Shown here in pieces: positions 10,689 through 21,986 of a stretch of DNA of 64,000 nucleotides. Origin of the DNA: Atrina japonica. Its lineage: Eukaryota > Mollusca > Bivalvia > Pterioida > Pinnidae. Every line of letters begins with the position of its first letter. The first letter of the stretch is position 1. The stretch spans positions 1-64,000 of the forward strand of contig BROG01000905.1 of NCBI GenBank assembly GCA_030159075.1, read 5' to 3'. The position numbers and the translations under genes were made by a program. Under the pieces are notes generated by a model. It saw nothing but the letters and a program-made list of their open reading frames with translations. It made no database searches and was not told the origin of the DNA.

Positions 10689-10717
10689 AAATATTATAAA
10701 CATAATACCAAAGTTAC
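10689..10717 (+). repeat. Terminal fragment of the 266-bp MITE-like element
   Basis: AAATATTATAAACATAATAC plus CAAAGTTA, identical to the 5' end of the copies at 27661 and 62822; the rest is absent. Confidence 0.75.
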
Positions 10718-10807
10718 AACTAAACCGTAAACGAGCGATTTCGTCTGTTTTCAATAATGTGATTATTTTGTGTAACGTACACGGGACAGGTGACTAATGG
10801 TAGGATT

Positions 10808-10985
10808 CAGGATCGCCCCACCCGATGAGCTCCAGACATCTACCATCCCACCCGATGAGCTCCATACATCTAGCATACTATCCGAGCTCCATACATCCAA
10901 CTTCCTATCAGAGCAGCTCCAGACATCCATCGTCCCACCAGATCAGCTCCAGACATCGATCATCCCACACGTCCAGTGTCCAACC
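10808..10985 (+). repeat. Minisatellite, ~33-36 bp period
   Basis: About five imperfect copies of a unit around CCACCCGATGAGCTCCAGAC and ATCTACCATC. Translated in one frame it gives an 11-12 residue repeat (P-P-D-E-L-Q-T-S-x-I) in an open frame 10797-10988. Nothing shows that it is expressed. Confidence 0.8.
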
Positions 10986-11162
10986 TGAGCACTGAACTGT
11001 TTTATACTGTCAGTTTGTCACTCACTCCAGGCTATACACAAGACCACACACAGAGATACAAATATTGGTAAGGCATCACAAAATCTGAAATATTTGGCCT
11101 TTTTGACTCTGATGCCATTACTTACCACTATAATTGTGCTGTATAGAGTTCTTAAAAAAGAT

Positions 11163-11405
11163 CATTGGATTTTGTTCATAACCCTCCGTCTACAGAAGAA
11201 ATAATTGCGTCACCAATATACAGGCCCACTACTGGATGTAAAATACTGTTTGATTCTTCAACAGAAATTGTTAACAGAAATGGGGGTGTATAAGTTAACA
11301 ATAAAAAAATTATCTTGTACAAATAAGGACAGCAATGTTGAATGTACCCTTTATTCTGATGCTGAATTTTCCTTTGATTCTGAAGTAACATATGAAAAAA
11401 TTTAA
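11163..11405 (+). other. Possible decayed exon, unidentified
   Basis: Two abutting plus-strand readings (P-S-T-E-E-I-I-A-S-P-I-Y-R-P up to a G5 run at about 11281, then V-Y-K-L-T-I-K-K-L-S-C to the TAA at 11405) would join across a one-base indel at the G run. No family recognised; could be chance. Confidence 0.2.
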
Positions 11406-12546
11406 TCCCTATATGTAGAACCACATTCCAGTGTTTTCCCTGGGATTTTCAAATGAGGAGTCCATGGGCTCCCACAACTACAAAATTAGGAGTCCATTTG
11501 GAGTCCACTTCAATTCGATCAGAATTAAACTGAATGTCAAACGGCACTTTTGTTGATAATTACAGACATCCCTATAGGGAAAATATCAAGAGTACATGTG
11601 GAGCATTTATTTTCTGATATAACTTAATCATGTCGGGAGAGTGTGTAGTTTTTCGGCACTCATATGTGAAACAAAACATCAGCGCAATTTTTATACGTTA
11701 CTGTAACACCATCGTAATTTCCTGGTTTGTTCTTGAACCCTCAGAGTTCCCTTAATTCAATATATAATTATTGTATACATACATGTACTATAGATTAAAG
11801 GTTTATAAGAAATTAAATAAAATATAGTTGTTTTAACTACATTTGAAATCATATGGAAAATTTATATTAAAAATCTATAAATTGTAATACAATTACATGT
11901 TTTTAGAAATATAGATGCAAAACTGAAAAGTTACTAAATACATGTAGCTTACTAATTGATGCCTCAAATTTATTTATTTGAAAATTATATATCTATTTTA
12001 TCAATTTCAAGTATTAAAGTACTTTATCATATGTATGATTTACATAAACATTTGTGTAAATAAATCATTTTATATAACTATCATTAGTACTTTCATTATT
12101 ATTTTTTAATTTCCTTAATTCAAATGAAAGTCGGGTTTGGTATCCCATCTTTAATTTATACTTCCGGAAGTACCCATAAAGTGATGAACGATGTTGTTTT
12201 GTTAATTCTAGATCTATATTAGAGGTAAAGATTTTCCTGTTTTATTATTAATAAAATGATGAATTCAGTTTCTTGGTTTTCTTGTGGAATTGCACTAGAA
12301 AATAAGAAATGGACATAAAAAAGATGCAAACTGGTAGAAATAGGTCGCATACTTGGTTTATTTACCCAAACGATCTCGAAAGACATCAAGTATTTAACGC
12401 GTCCACTAGGACGCAATAGATCTTATTTTAGGCGTCATTTAGGATTTTTACGCGTAAATACGCAGAATTTTTGCGTCAGGAAAAACCCTGACATTCGATA
12501 TGAAATTCCAAATACTAATATTTTTTCTGCTTTATTGTTTTATCAG
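11406..12546. other. AT-rich stretch, nothing recognised
   Basis: No convincing gene or repeat partner within the window. Confidence 0.4.
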
Positions 12547-12857
12547 ATATAGTCGTCATTTTCGTAGTGGTACCACTCCTAGTAAATGTATTTCTAATGT
12601 GCATTTTGGGATATTTCTGCTGTCGCCGTTTCAATTGTCAATCCTCAATTTCAACCACACCCGAACAGAATATATCAAACCCAGCACCACCTTCAGAACT
12701 ACCTGTATCATTTTTATCGGCATCACCTCATCATAGTGAAACATGTTCAAATTCTATCAAACCTGAAAGATCACCCGGTACAAAAATGATCACCTTTCAA
12801 TCTCCCTCCAGACCACAACTTCGCAGGAGTGACAGAATCTACCTTCAAAAGCACTAA
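12547..12857 (+). CDS. Possible terminal exon with one membrane segment
   Basis: A strong acceptor (pyrimidine-rich TTTTTTCTGCTTTATTGTTTTATCAG) ends at 12546. The open reading after it begins with a hydrophobic helix of about 24 residues (V-V-I-F-V-V-V-P-L-L-V ... G-Y-F), then a C-C-R-R stop-transfer-like cluster and about 70 Ser/Pro-rich residues to a TAA at 12857. This is the architecture of the last exon of a type I membrane protein: membrane span plus short cytoplasmic tail. No upstream exon could be fixed, and no family is recognised. It may be the relic of a gene or of a retroelement envelope. Confidence 0.35.
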
Positions 12858-12869
12858 GATGTCGTGTTC

Positions 12870-13096
12870 CTTTTTACAACAACTTTTTTGATTATTGATA
12901 GAGTTCTTTTTTATTTTTACTTTATTCCCATCAAGGGTTGTTAGTGATGATCTCACTGATGAAGTAGTTTTTTTTTCATTTATATGTACGTGTTATCTTT
13001 TTATAATTATTTGTTGTTACTTTTTTACAACAACTTTTTTGGTTATTTTTTTATTTTTACTTTATTCCCATCAAGGGCTGTTAGTGATGATCTTGA
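12870..13096 (+). repeat. Direct duplication of ~80 bp
   Basis: 12870-12956 and 13020-13096 share TTTTTACAACAACTTTTTTG and ACTTTATTCCCATCAAGGG then GTTAGTGATGATCT, about 140-150 bp apart, just 3' of the membrane-exon reading. Confidence 0.85.
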
Positions 13097-13499
13097 CCTA
13101 ATTGAAAGCTAAACTCTAATTGCACCCTAATTTTTAATATGTTGACTAACAATAACAATGTATGAGGCTACAATAACGAGATATTTTTTTCTGTAATTAG
13201 ACTCACATTTACAGGATAATGTTATTATATGATGTTAATTATACAATAGACTATTCAGTTTCTACTCGGATTGCTTGATGTCATCTGAAAGTCAATATCA
13301 CTATGGTATATGTTTGTAATACAATAAGTAAATTTAAACTTCTGGGTATATATCAGGGGGTTTGTAAAGTAATTAAAATGTCTTATCTGAAGCGTGGTGG
13401 AACACGAACATATACATCGAACTCTAGACTTCTTTAACGCCGATTTTGAGACACAACCTGCTTCCAAAAAACCAGGACAGGTAAACTTATTTCAGCGAT

Positions 13500-15240
13500 T
13501 CCTTTTTGGACGAGTTGATGAATTTTCAACCAACGCAGATTGGAATGGAACCGGACTCGCCGCCCACCGCCACCGCAGCCTACGCACCGGGATCCAATAA
13601 CGCGCCAAAATCTCCGATACCGGGACCCGGTAATGCAGTGGACTCTCCGATGCCGGGACCCGGTAACACACAGGACTCTCCAAGGTCGGGGACCAGTCAC
13701 TCTCACGGTTTACTAGGTTTAGAATCAAACAAATCCGTTTTGAACTACGATATTAAACAAAAGGGTCAGAGAACTTTCAAAAATAATGTGATGGATAGGC
13801 ACTATCGAGTGGATCCCAAACCAAACCGAAATTTACAGGTCAAAAACTTTCCGACCTTCACGTTGATTTGGAAAATATGTTTGATGAAATCCTCGACTTT
13901 GCACGTGCAGAACTAGAAGGATCGGACTTGGTATATATCGCCATCCATCATGAAAACTTGGAGATCTCCATCATCGTATGGCTTTTTCCTATTAACCGTC
14001 TAAATGGAAGGGTTGTCATGAGTCAGATTGAAAATGTTCTACAGAGTCACTAAGATCTGGACTTAAACAATAGTTTTCACGTCGTTGTGTGAACCATGGA
14101 GTTGCCCAGAGGGGGAGAGGGGGCCAAGGGTTACACATCCATTGTCTGTGGGGTATGGACAATTCCATATCACTTAGACGATCGTTCGTAAAGATTTTCA
14201 TTACCGATCTCAACTGCTTGGCAAGAGCCATCTTGATGGGGTTTTGGGCTGCCAATCACTTGTCGACTGAATGGCGGGAAATGGATTTGGACAAAAGCAT
14301 ACCAATAGAGAACCACGTGTTAGATAAAGGTAAATGCCCTCATTCCCGCAGACCAACAAGTGAAGGGGGACACGGAAGTAACGATCAGGCGACAACGAGT
14401 CTATCTGATCTCGTCGAAAAAGACTCGTTTTCCCATTATCATACCATTATTAACATATGCGTTTTTTTCGGGAATACGTTCTTTTGCGATCGTTATTTAA
14501 AACGCTACAAAGACAAACATCGGGGGTTGTGTTGTCGACAAAGATTGTCAGATGACTTGCAGATCTTGTCACATGACTGCTTCGATACACATCGTGTACA
14601 TGTAAAAAGGTGTTGAATACGTGAAAACGAAACCCTGACCAACAATTTTGCGGCGAGTGGCATTGTCGATTTTGTAATCGTTATGTTGACGAAAAATACC
14701 TTTGTTACCTCCGATCTATAGAGTGTAAAGAGAGCAACATCAAATTCATTTTCTTTGATTTTGAATGCACTCAGGAGAACCATATCAGTGTTCGGAAGGT
14801 TACAGCTACGTACTTTACGAACGTTGGCGATTGTTGAGACGTCTGTACCAATTGTGACGAGGATACACTCCTCGCTTGTTTCATTGGACTTGACTTTGGA
14901 CTCACAGGGGATGCTTACTCCTCCATGGCACCTGATCCCACCTCTTGGTTTCCAGAGGTCCGTGTTTGTCCATTTTTACCGGATTTGTATCTATGTCCTG
15001 CACATTCTATTGATTTATACTTTGGTTTCTGAAATGTTTATATTGCAAAGTGTGTAAGTACGAAGCATCTCCGTCCAAAAGCTGCATTCTGTCCATTCCC
15101 TGTGGTATATCCAGCTGCGGAAAATATCCCCACGTTCCAAATCTGGTCTTAACACACAAGAAGTGCTCAGAATGCGTGCATGTTGAATTCACCCCCGGAA
15201 CTAAATGTAATAACTGCGGTACACGCCTCGAAAAGTTTAA
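13500..15240 (+). pseudogene. Polinton/Maverick-type DNA polymerase B, N-terminal and exonuclease part, decayed
   Basis: Several frames in the same order look like the N-terminal part of a protein-primed family B polymerase. A Pro/Gly/Asn-rich leader (13506-13720) has a repeated P-G-P-G-N. About 13830-14052 holds an E-N-M-F-D-E-I-L block. About 14089-14400 holds a C-L-A-R-A-I block. The exonuclease I motif F-I-F-F-D-F-E-C-T-Q (D-x-E) is at about 14744-14775. H-V-P-N-L and paired C-x2-C cysteines lie at about 15130-15230. Polintons are virus-like DNA transposons replicating with this enzyme. There are many frameshifts and stops. DR1 is inserted at 14891-15034, between the exonuclease motif and the H-V-P-N-L block. 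No polymerase palm motif is visible downstream. Family call fairly sure from the combined motifs. Confidence 0.65.
14891..15034 (-). repeat. Dispersed repeat DR1
   Basis: Minus-strand copy, closely matching 59597-59768. It interrupts the Polinton polymerase remnant. Confidence 0.85.
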
Positions 15241-15455
15241 GAAATACGATAAAGTAAAAAGACTGAATCAATCCAACCCATGCATAGAAAAAAAAACAAG
15301 ACTTATTCGAAATTTTATATTTAATGGACATTGCACATACTTCAACCTTAAAACAAATAATATATGTTAGTATAGATTTAATTACAAAACAGTATATCTC
15401 AGATATAATGAAAGTAAAAAATTTCAATTACAACTCAAACAATATTTTCATACGT

Positions 15456-15480
15456 ATATATATATATATATATATATATT
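15456..15480. repeat. (TA)n microsatellite
   Basis: About 24 nt of TA repeats. Confidence 0.9.
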
Positions 15481-15639
15481 TTCAAAACAGCTGTATTTTA
15501 CTGTTCAATAAAATGTCACTCATGAAACTATTTAATAATTACAGTTCAAAAATATTTCTCGGTATCTACGTTCGGGTTGCAGTTTCTACATCTCAAATAT
15601 CCTTCTTGGTTTAAATGATCATTCCTCATTTCACAGAAT

Positions 15640-16085
15640 TCAACTACCCGCAGTTCATTTTCTAGTACCTCGGCAATAATGATCATCGCATCTTTCAACT
15701 TTTCCCATTGTTGAAATTTCAACGAAATTCCTTCTTTGGGGGGTTTAATTCAGTTTCTCCCTCAGGTTTCCACCAACGCCTCATGTGAACAACAGGGTAG
15801 CCTTGCTTTAAAGTTACGTGCAAATTTGACCCCAAATGTTACACGAAGTCAACGGATTCTTGTCCGGATTTGTAAGATATAATGGCCTCGTCCACTTTAT
15901 CTTTACAACATTCTGAGAGTTTTCAAGATCGAATGCAATCCCTAGTTTTATGGGGTACATCGGTTTGTTTTCTGGCACTTCGTATTTTCGATTGTTTATC
16001 AATCTTTGACCTTTGAACATGCTAGCGTCAATAATCACATCCCCCCTACACAAATGCAACAAACTGTTTTTGTTTAAGGACATCG
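15640..16085 (-). pseudogene. PC4/p15-like single-strand DNA-binding domain, decayed
   Basis: On the minus strand a reading around 15640-15850 gives V-T-L-K-Q-G-Y-P-V-V-H-M-R-R-W-W, a P-E-G loop, P-x-K-K and, after a one-base slip, S-L-K-F-Q-Q-W-E-K-L. That is the strand order of the PC4 transcription-coactivator fold: ligand-binding basic strand, P-x-K-x-G-I-S-L turn, then helix with Q-W-x-x-L. Upstream on the same strand (15814-16083) is an 89-codon open frame without assigned function. PC4 binds single-stranded DNA. Lying beside the Polinton remnant it may belong to it, but it is on the opposite strand. A second PC4-like fragment is at 47060-47270. Confidence 0.45.
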
Positions 16086-17149
16086 GCCTATATGGTGACT
16101 ATTACACGTTTGGCAGATTTCCCAATAAGTTTTTTCGACTGTCTACAGGCAGAATTATCAATAACGAGGTTTTCCTGAAACTCGTCCGTGTTATCAAATC
16201 TTATCTTTTGCATCATCGTCATTTTGGAAAAGCCTTAATCTTGAAATAACTTCCTTTCATAAGAGCTCTAGGTGGCGTTTCAGGAATTACATCCATTACA
16301 TTACATAAAAATTTCCACGACTTGTCTGTGATGATTGTTTACATTTGCATATAGTTTCGTCACAGGTACCACCTATACATTTACTGAATGTAACGGAATT
16401 AAAAAATATTGACGACGTTGAAAGCCAATGAAATCCCTTTTCTTGGGATTTTCACAATACTTTTTTATTAACTCGGAACTCAAGTGAATGATTCTAAATA
16501 GATGAACCAATGAAATTATTCCTCAAGTATATTTCCAAATTCTATTTAACAAATTCTGGGAACATTAAAGCAACGCCTATGTAAATAACTAAATAAATGA
16601 CGACATTTTGAACAAATGAAATCCATTTTCGCAATACTTTTTTATTAACTCGGAATGATCGGACCTTTCATCTTGTTTCATGAACCAATGAATTTGTTTC
16701 CGCGGAATATTTTGTAACTTTATTTCATCATCTCGGAAAAAATACAGTAACGCCTACTTTGGTCAATTAAAAAAAAAAAGAATGAAATCAATCGGCATCG
16801 AAATATTTCGCAACAGCAACAATACAGGTGGAAACCATGTTAAGTTTTAAAATGTTATCTCGGAATATGGTCTTACATAGATCAATTGATATCTCTTAAA
16901 CGTTCAATTGTCATCAATAACCATTGTTTCAAATTTTGTCTCAATAGTATCAGGTTACACAATTTATCGATTGCATGACGTCATTGTTATTTATAGAGTT
17001 CTATTTATAGAACCAGCATATACCCCTATATGCTGCTATTAGTTCAAATTTAAAGGCACTCGGTCTTTTGATAAAATAATATGAAATTAGTGATGATTTC
17101 AGACATGTATATGAATTTTTCATATGTTGAACACACCTGGCATATTGGA
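16086..17149. other. No recognisable gene
   Basis: AT-rich; the sequence TTTTTTATTAACTCGGAA recurs at about 16464 and 16640. No coding motif seen. Confidence 0.4.
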
Positions 17150-17436
17150 TTGTTTGTTTGTTTACTGTTGTTTAATGTTCCACTCAAGAATCTTTCACTC
17201 ATATGGAGACGTCATCAAATGCCGGTGAAGGACTTCAATTTTTGGCCAATGCTCGGCACTTATGGCCATTGAGCAGTGAGGGTTCTTTAACGTGTCGACA
17301 CTTACTGTGACATGGGACCTCGATTTTACAGTCTCATCCGAAGGACAGGAAACCAGCCTGCAGCCGGCTGGACTCGAACTCACGACCTCATGATTAAGAG
17401 TCGAGCGCGCTACCGACTGAGCCAGGCCGACTCCTA
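17150..17436 (-). mobile_element. tRNA-headed SINE, family 1
   Basis: Minus-strand copy with head TGGCTCAGTCGGTAGCGCGC and B-box GAGTTCGAGTCC. It matches 4541-4838 along nearly its whole length, including the GTTTGTTTGTTTACTGTTGT tail region. Confidence 0.85.
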
Positions 17437-17545
17437 GCATATTGTATGGGAAAGCCGAAATAGTATCGTTTGTCGTATAGTTCAGAGTTTTTGAAATTCA
17501 CTGGTCTTGCCAGAAAAACCGGTAAATTTTACAAACGTTCGGTGA

Positions 17546-17690
17546 AATATATCTGACAACTGGTCCAAATGACCAGTAATTTTCCATTTCATTTCAATTG
17601 TGTATATTTACAGACAAGTAAAAAAAATTCTTTGACCAGTGAAATTCCTTTACTCACTGGTCCACTTGACCAGTAATTTTATTTTTATTT
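17546..17690. repeat. Repeated ACTGGTC palindromes
   Basis: Two near-perfect palindromes, ACTGGTCCAAATGACCAGT (about 17558) and ACTGGTCCACTTGACCAGT (about 17659), with extra half sites at about 17500 and 17634. Each full site is followed by AATTTT. Confidence 0.6.
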
Positions 17691-17893
17691 CAAAATGCCT
17701 GTAGTTTATGATATATCGCATTGGGATATGTATGAAAAAATGTCATAATAAATTGACAAAACGTCGATATAGGATCTAGCGCGCACCGTAAATGACTTCG
17801 TTCCTGTCAAGGAAATGTTTCAAACATTTCGTGTAGCATTTATTTAGTATTAAAATTCTTGTTTTGCAGATTTCGACACGAAGACCAGCTAAT

Positions 17894-18214
17894 ATATCTC
17901 TAAGTAAACAACACTCGGAACACAAAAAAGACAACAGAGATTGTTTCCTGAAAATACTTGGGACATTAAGATATTTAGCGAAACAAAATATTCCAATCAG
18001 GGGAGAGTTCTTTTAATTTTCACGAGTTGGTTAAACTGCAGACAGAGAGTAATCTTGTTTTGCAGGCATGGATTCAGAGAAAAACTGACAAATATGCAAA
18101 TACAAAACGACGCACTGAAAGTAATGGCCAACCAATTTCTTAGAAATGTTATGAAAGATTTAGAGAATATCAGATTTCTAACCATAATGGCTGATGAGAC
18201 TAATGACATACTCA
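17894..18214 (+). pseudogene. hAT (ZMYM1-like) transposase fragment
   Basis: Readings give N-R-D-C-F-L-K-I-L-x-T-L-R-Y-L-A-K-Q (about 17930-17985), then after frame shifts N-F-x-x-L-V-K-L-Q-T-E and I-Q-N-D-A-L-K-V-M, and end with F-L-T-I-M-A-D-E-T (about 18170-18200). The last carries the first catalytic Asp region of hAT transposases. Order and spacing match the N-terminal half of ZMYM1-like hAT proteins. It is cut off directly by an inverted SINE at 18213, so the catalytic domain is incomplete and the copy is dead. Confidence 0.7.
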
Positions 18215-18410
18215 ACAATCTTTCAGTCATATGATGGAGTCCAGTTTTTATTGGTGGAGGAGAAACCCCGGTTACCCGGGTAAAGACCACCGAGCTTCCG
18301 CAAGAAAACTGTCAAACTTCCCGACTTAATTCGAAATGAGCCTAGGGGGATTCGAACCAGAGGTGAGAGGCCTTGTGATTTAAAGCGCAATGCTCTAACC
18401 ACTCCCCCCC
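18213..18410 (-). mobile_element. tRNA-headed SINE, family 2
   Basis: Minus-strand copy with the best-kept head in the window: AGTGGTTAGAGCATTGCGCT, then B-box GGTTCGAATCC. It separates the hAT fragment from a Penelope fragment and abuts a C13 run. Confidence 0.8.
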
Positions 18411-18484
18411 CCCCCACTGAAGACGATATTATAAAAAATGATGGGGTATGTGGTACACAACATCTTCGTAGTTTTCTTGGGACA

Positions 18485-18830
18485 ATTTTTTCCAACAAAC
18501 TGTCGGCATTACTATGGGTACCAATTGTGCACCTCTCCTGACATTTTTTTATTTTGCATTCGTGTGAAGCAGAATTTATAGTCTCTACTCTCCAAAGGAA
18601 ACAAACAGCGACGATGTTCTGTCCATAAATAATTCAAAATTACAGAAATATCTCGGTCAGATGTATCCTGTTGAGCTACAATTAAAGGAGACGACAGAGA
18701 ACGACACAACTGCTTCTTTCCTAGATTTACGCCTATCGATTGGAAAGGACGGTCAACTTCACACACCCCTTTATAACAAACAAGAAAATTTCAATTTCCA
18801 TATCACGAACGTCCCGTTTCTAAGCTGTAG
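18485..18830 (+). pseudogene. Penelope-like element reverse transcriptase fragment
   Basis: Reads F-x-Q-x-V-G-I-T-M-G-T-N-C-A-P-L-L (about 18490-18535), the nucleotide-pocket motif of Penelope-like RTs. After a frameshift it continues S-D-D-V-L-S-I-N-N, Y-P-V-E-L-Q-L-K-E-T-T, S-F-L-D-L-R-L and L-Y-N-K (to about 18790). A segment between the pocket motif and the catalytic Y-x-D-D is lost or scrambled. Different subfamily from 2749-3056. Confidence 0.75.
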
Positions 18831-20060
18831 TATTCCATAGTTTAAACTGTTATAGATCAGTTTAACTTAACAAAGCAAACTTTTAATGTAACAGGTTATA
18901 CCGCATGAAATTTCATTTATGAAATCTTTACCTGTATTTTATATCACATTTCACTTGATTTTAAATATGCGAATTTACTTATATTTCACCATAAGCATTC
19001 AAACTAATTTAATTTCAAATAATTAATTTAATATGATTTGATTGCTCATTTTTAGATTTGAGAATTATCTAAAAAGAAAAAAATGTTATTTAGCCAATTT
19101 AGTTCTTGTCTTCTATACCTAGTTGTTTACAATGGAAATTATTTTGATTTTGGCATGTTTTGTACTCAGTTGTCATATTAATGGACATCTAACAGATGTT
19201 TCAGACTTTAGGTAAGCAAGAACATTTTTTCCGCTTTCGGCCTCTCGTTTGATTTAGCAAAGCGGAATGCCAATTCAGAAATAAAGTCTAAGATCAGGAC
19301 CTAATTCAAATCACATTTTGGAGGAAGAAATAACCAGCAATTTAATTAATTGCACTGGGCCAAACCTAGAAACAACTGCAGGTCAAACAGTATCGAAGAC
19401 GGTGCCAAACACTACTCAAGCCAGTGTGTAACGGTACGGGAGATAAATCTTTATACGAAATTATATCAATGATGAAATTGGATGATATTTACATGCACAT
19501 ACATATTTAGAAATACGGGCAGCTAAGTTATAATTCGGTTACATGAAATGATGTTGACAGTTTATTTAGGTATAGAAATTCCAAATTCCAAATTGAAATC
19601 AGTATTAACATTTAAATTATTGTTTCGAATAAACAACTTGTCAACACATTTACAAATTAGAGCAGCAATTGCAGCTGCACGGTTAAAAGGGTCAACATTT
19701 GTCATCACCACTCTTAGTAAACAAGTTTTGATTGTAATGTTAAATAATATTATGTACTAAAAGTTGTACTAATTTGATGGTGTAAAAGGGTTACTAGAGG
19801 TTAGATGTTGACAGATTTTGATCCAACCAGCGCCAGTATTCTTTATTCGATTGTATGTTGCACAGATGCAAGAGGAAGCGTCTGGAACCTTGGTGTTTTG
19901 CGTTGGTTAAATTTCCAAATCATATAAAAGCATCAAGGTTCCAAAAGCACAGGGAGACCGACGAGAGAGACCAATAGAGAACGCCACTATTCTCTATGTG
20001 ATTGCTTGTTACCAATGCTGCATCTCTGCTGAATAAAAATACTATACGATCATCGCTGTT
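18831..20060. other. No gene recognised; possible left flank of the 20-28 kb gypsy element
   Basis: Lacks a duplicated partner downstream of 28.4 kb, so no LTR can be defined. AATAAA at about 20032 and the TTGGAGAAGG at about 20079 sit where a leader and primer site might be. Confidence 0.35.
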
Positions 20061-20061
20061 A

Positions 20062-20703
20062 TTGATATCTGTTCAAGTTGGAGAAGGTTACAAGTGTTGT
20101 ACAAACTTCAAGTGAGTACAAACAGTACAAATAGCTCAATCATGTCTGTGAACAGTAGTGCAAATCAATGTGCTACTGTGCCTGCCCCGAGAATTGACAA
20201 TACAGCACAGTTACAAACATTTACAGGAAAAGTGTCCAAAGTGAGTGCCAGCCAATGGTGGACATTACTTATGCAGTGGTGTACTCTGCACGCTTTTACA
20301 GAGGCACAAATTCTTAACCGGTTTGTGTTCCATCTAAGTGGTATGGCACAGTAGTGGTACCTGGCACTGCCCTTACAAGCAAAAAAGACTCTTGCCAAGC
20401 TGAAAGAGGCATTTGCTATGAGATTTTGGCAAAACTAAAAACAGTTTCGATGTTGATGTTCTTAACATACGCCAGCAATCTCAGGAATCCGGAGAGGAGT
20501 ACATAACAAGGATCCAGCAAATCGTATGTGACGAGGACATACCCAGCAGAATGCTGATGAATTTAATTGCCAAGGGCTTTAAGGCAGATATTGCGGGAAA
20601 AGTCCTTGAGAAAAACCCTGAGAACATTGAGGATTTGTTTAAATACTCACAGCGAGCTGAATCAACCCTAAAAATAACAAAAGGGGAGAACAACATCATT
20701 TCT
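20062..20703 (+). pseudogene. gag: Gag remnant of a Ty3/gypsy-type element
   Basis: The frame from ATG 20142 carries a gag core with S-Q-W-W-x-L-L-M-Q-W-C, F-x-L-S-G-M-A-Q, a TAG stop (20352-20354), then W-Y-L-A-L-P and F-A-M-R-F in the same frame. After a frameshift it continues through S-G-E-E-Y-I-T-R-I-Q-Q and G-K-V-L-E-K-N-P-E-N to about 20695. The QWW...M-A-x-x-W motif order is shared with the Gags at 9554 and 33255, but sequence identity is low. The body then passes into the tandem array at 20704. Dead copy. Confidence 0.7.
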
Positions 20704-21986
20704 GAGTGCACTGTCACTAATAAGGAGGGTATAAAAGATCTGTGCCGGGTGCAGGGGTGGCCTATCCCCAACCAGTTCAGCCTGACACCGCTGAACTCCC
20801 CGGCCTGTCTCCTACATTGGAGATGCCTCACCGTGTTAGCCGAGCAATTCTCCAAGGCTACCTTGGACGAACTGAGGGCAATGATATTGTCGAGAAGGAA
20901 TTAGACAAAATGTTAAAAACGACATAATTGAACCTAGTTCTAGTCCATAGTCTTCTCCACTTTTGCATGTAGTAAAGAAAGATGGATATGTAAGTTTTTG
21001 TGTGGATTTCAGACGCTTGAATTCTGTTACTAGAAAGGATGCATATCCACTTCCTAAAATAGATGAATCTTTAGATACTCTATCAGGTGCATCATGGTTC
21101 TAACGACTTAGCTAGTTGATTCTGGCAATGTCAAATGCTTTCTCTACACACAAGGGTCTCTATCAGTTCAAAGTACTGTTTGGGCTATGCAATGCCCCTG
21201 CATCATTTGAAAGGCTAATGGAATTAAGTATTAAGAGGTCTTGTTTGGGAAAGATGTCTTTGCTACATAGATGACGTAGTTGTTTTCGGGAATAATTTTG
21301 AATCTGCTCTCGAGAATTTGAGAATGGTACTCAATAGGTTTAGGAAAACTAATTTAAAGCTTAAACCTTCCAAGTGTCTTCTATTCCAGAACTGGAAAGG
21401 CACGGGGTCCTCCCGTCAATCGGCGACAGGTCTTTTACTCTAACGTAATTCCTAGGCCTCGGACATCCTCTGTGGACAGCCCAAAGAAAAGGTTCGTTCC
21501 CTCACAGGGAGGGACAGCAGGCGCTCGGCCGTCAGGTACCGTACAGAAAGTAGCACCCCCTGGTCAACCACCACTGCTAGGGCACCTCCTTCCCAGAGAC
21601 CAGCCATCAGTCTGCCCTATGGCACTGGCCTAAGGAAAGTGCTGCTTTCCCATAGTGGTAGTGACAAGCAAGCAACGGGCCCAGGGGCTCGTAAGAGAGG
21701 AGCACCTCAGGGCTCTTCCCTGACAGACCCCAAGCGCTCTACGAATAACAGGAAGTATGTCAAGGTGTGTGTTATATCCAGTTGCAATAAAGTCACTTCA
21801 TTCCCCAGGCTCAATCTGGTGGACGTACACATCCCTGCTATCTTCGACCAGAATGCCTCCTTAACCGACGCCCTATCAAGGACGCGGTATTCTTGCCTGG
21901 TTTCGATGACCAAGTGCCTCCTAGGTCCAAGAGCCACTCTACAGGACCTTATGTCCTACATCGATGGGCACCAGTACATCAGTTCT
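20704..21986 (+). pseudogene. Array unit 1
   Basis: RT segment with Y-I-D-D at 21264-21275; broken by a deletion after TGGTTCTAA (21096) and a 6-bp loss before TTTGGGCTATGC (21180). Confidence 0.8.

Noticed and set aside
12219..12416. 65-codon minus-strand frame
   Set aside because: No motif, no repeat partner, AT-rich chance frame.
20551..20904. 117-codon frame across the gag/array border as a gene
   Set aside because: It crosses from gag into the array unit in a frame that is not that of RT; junction product.
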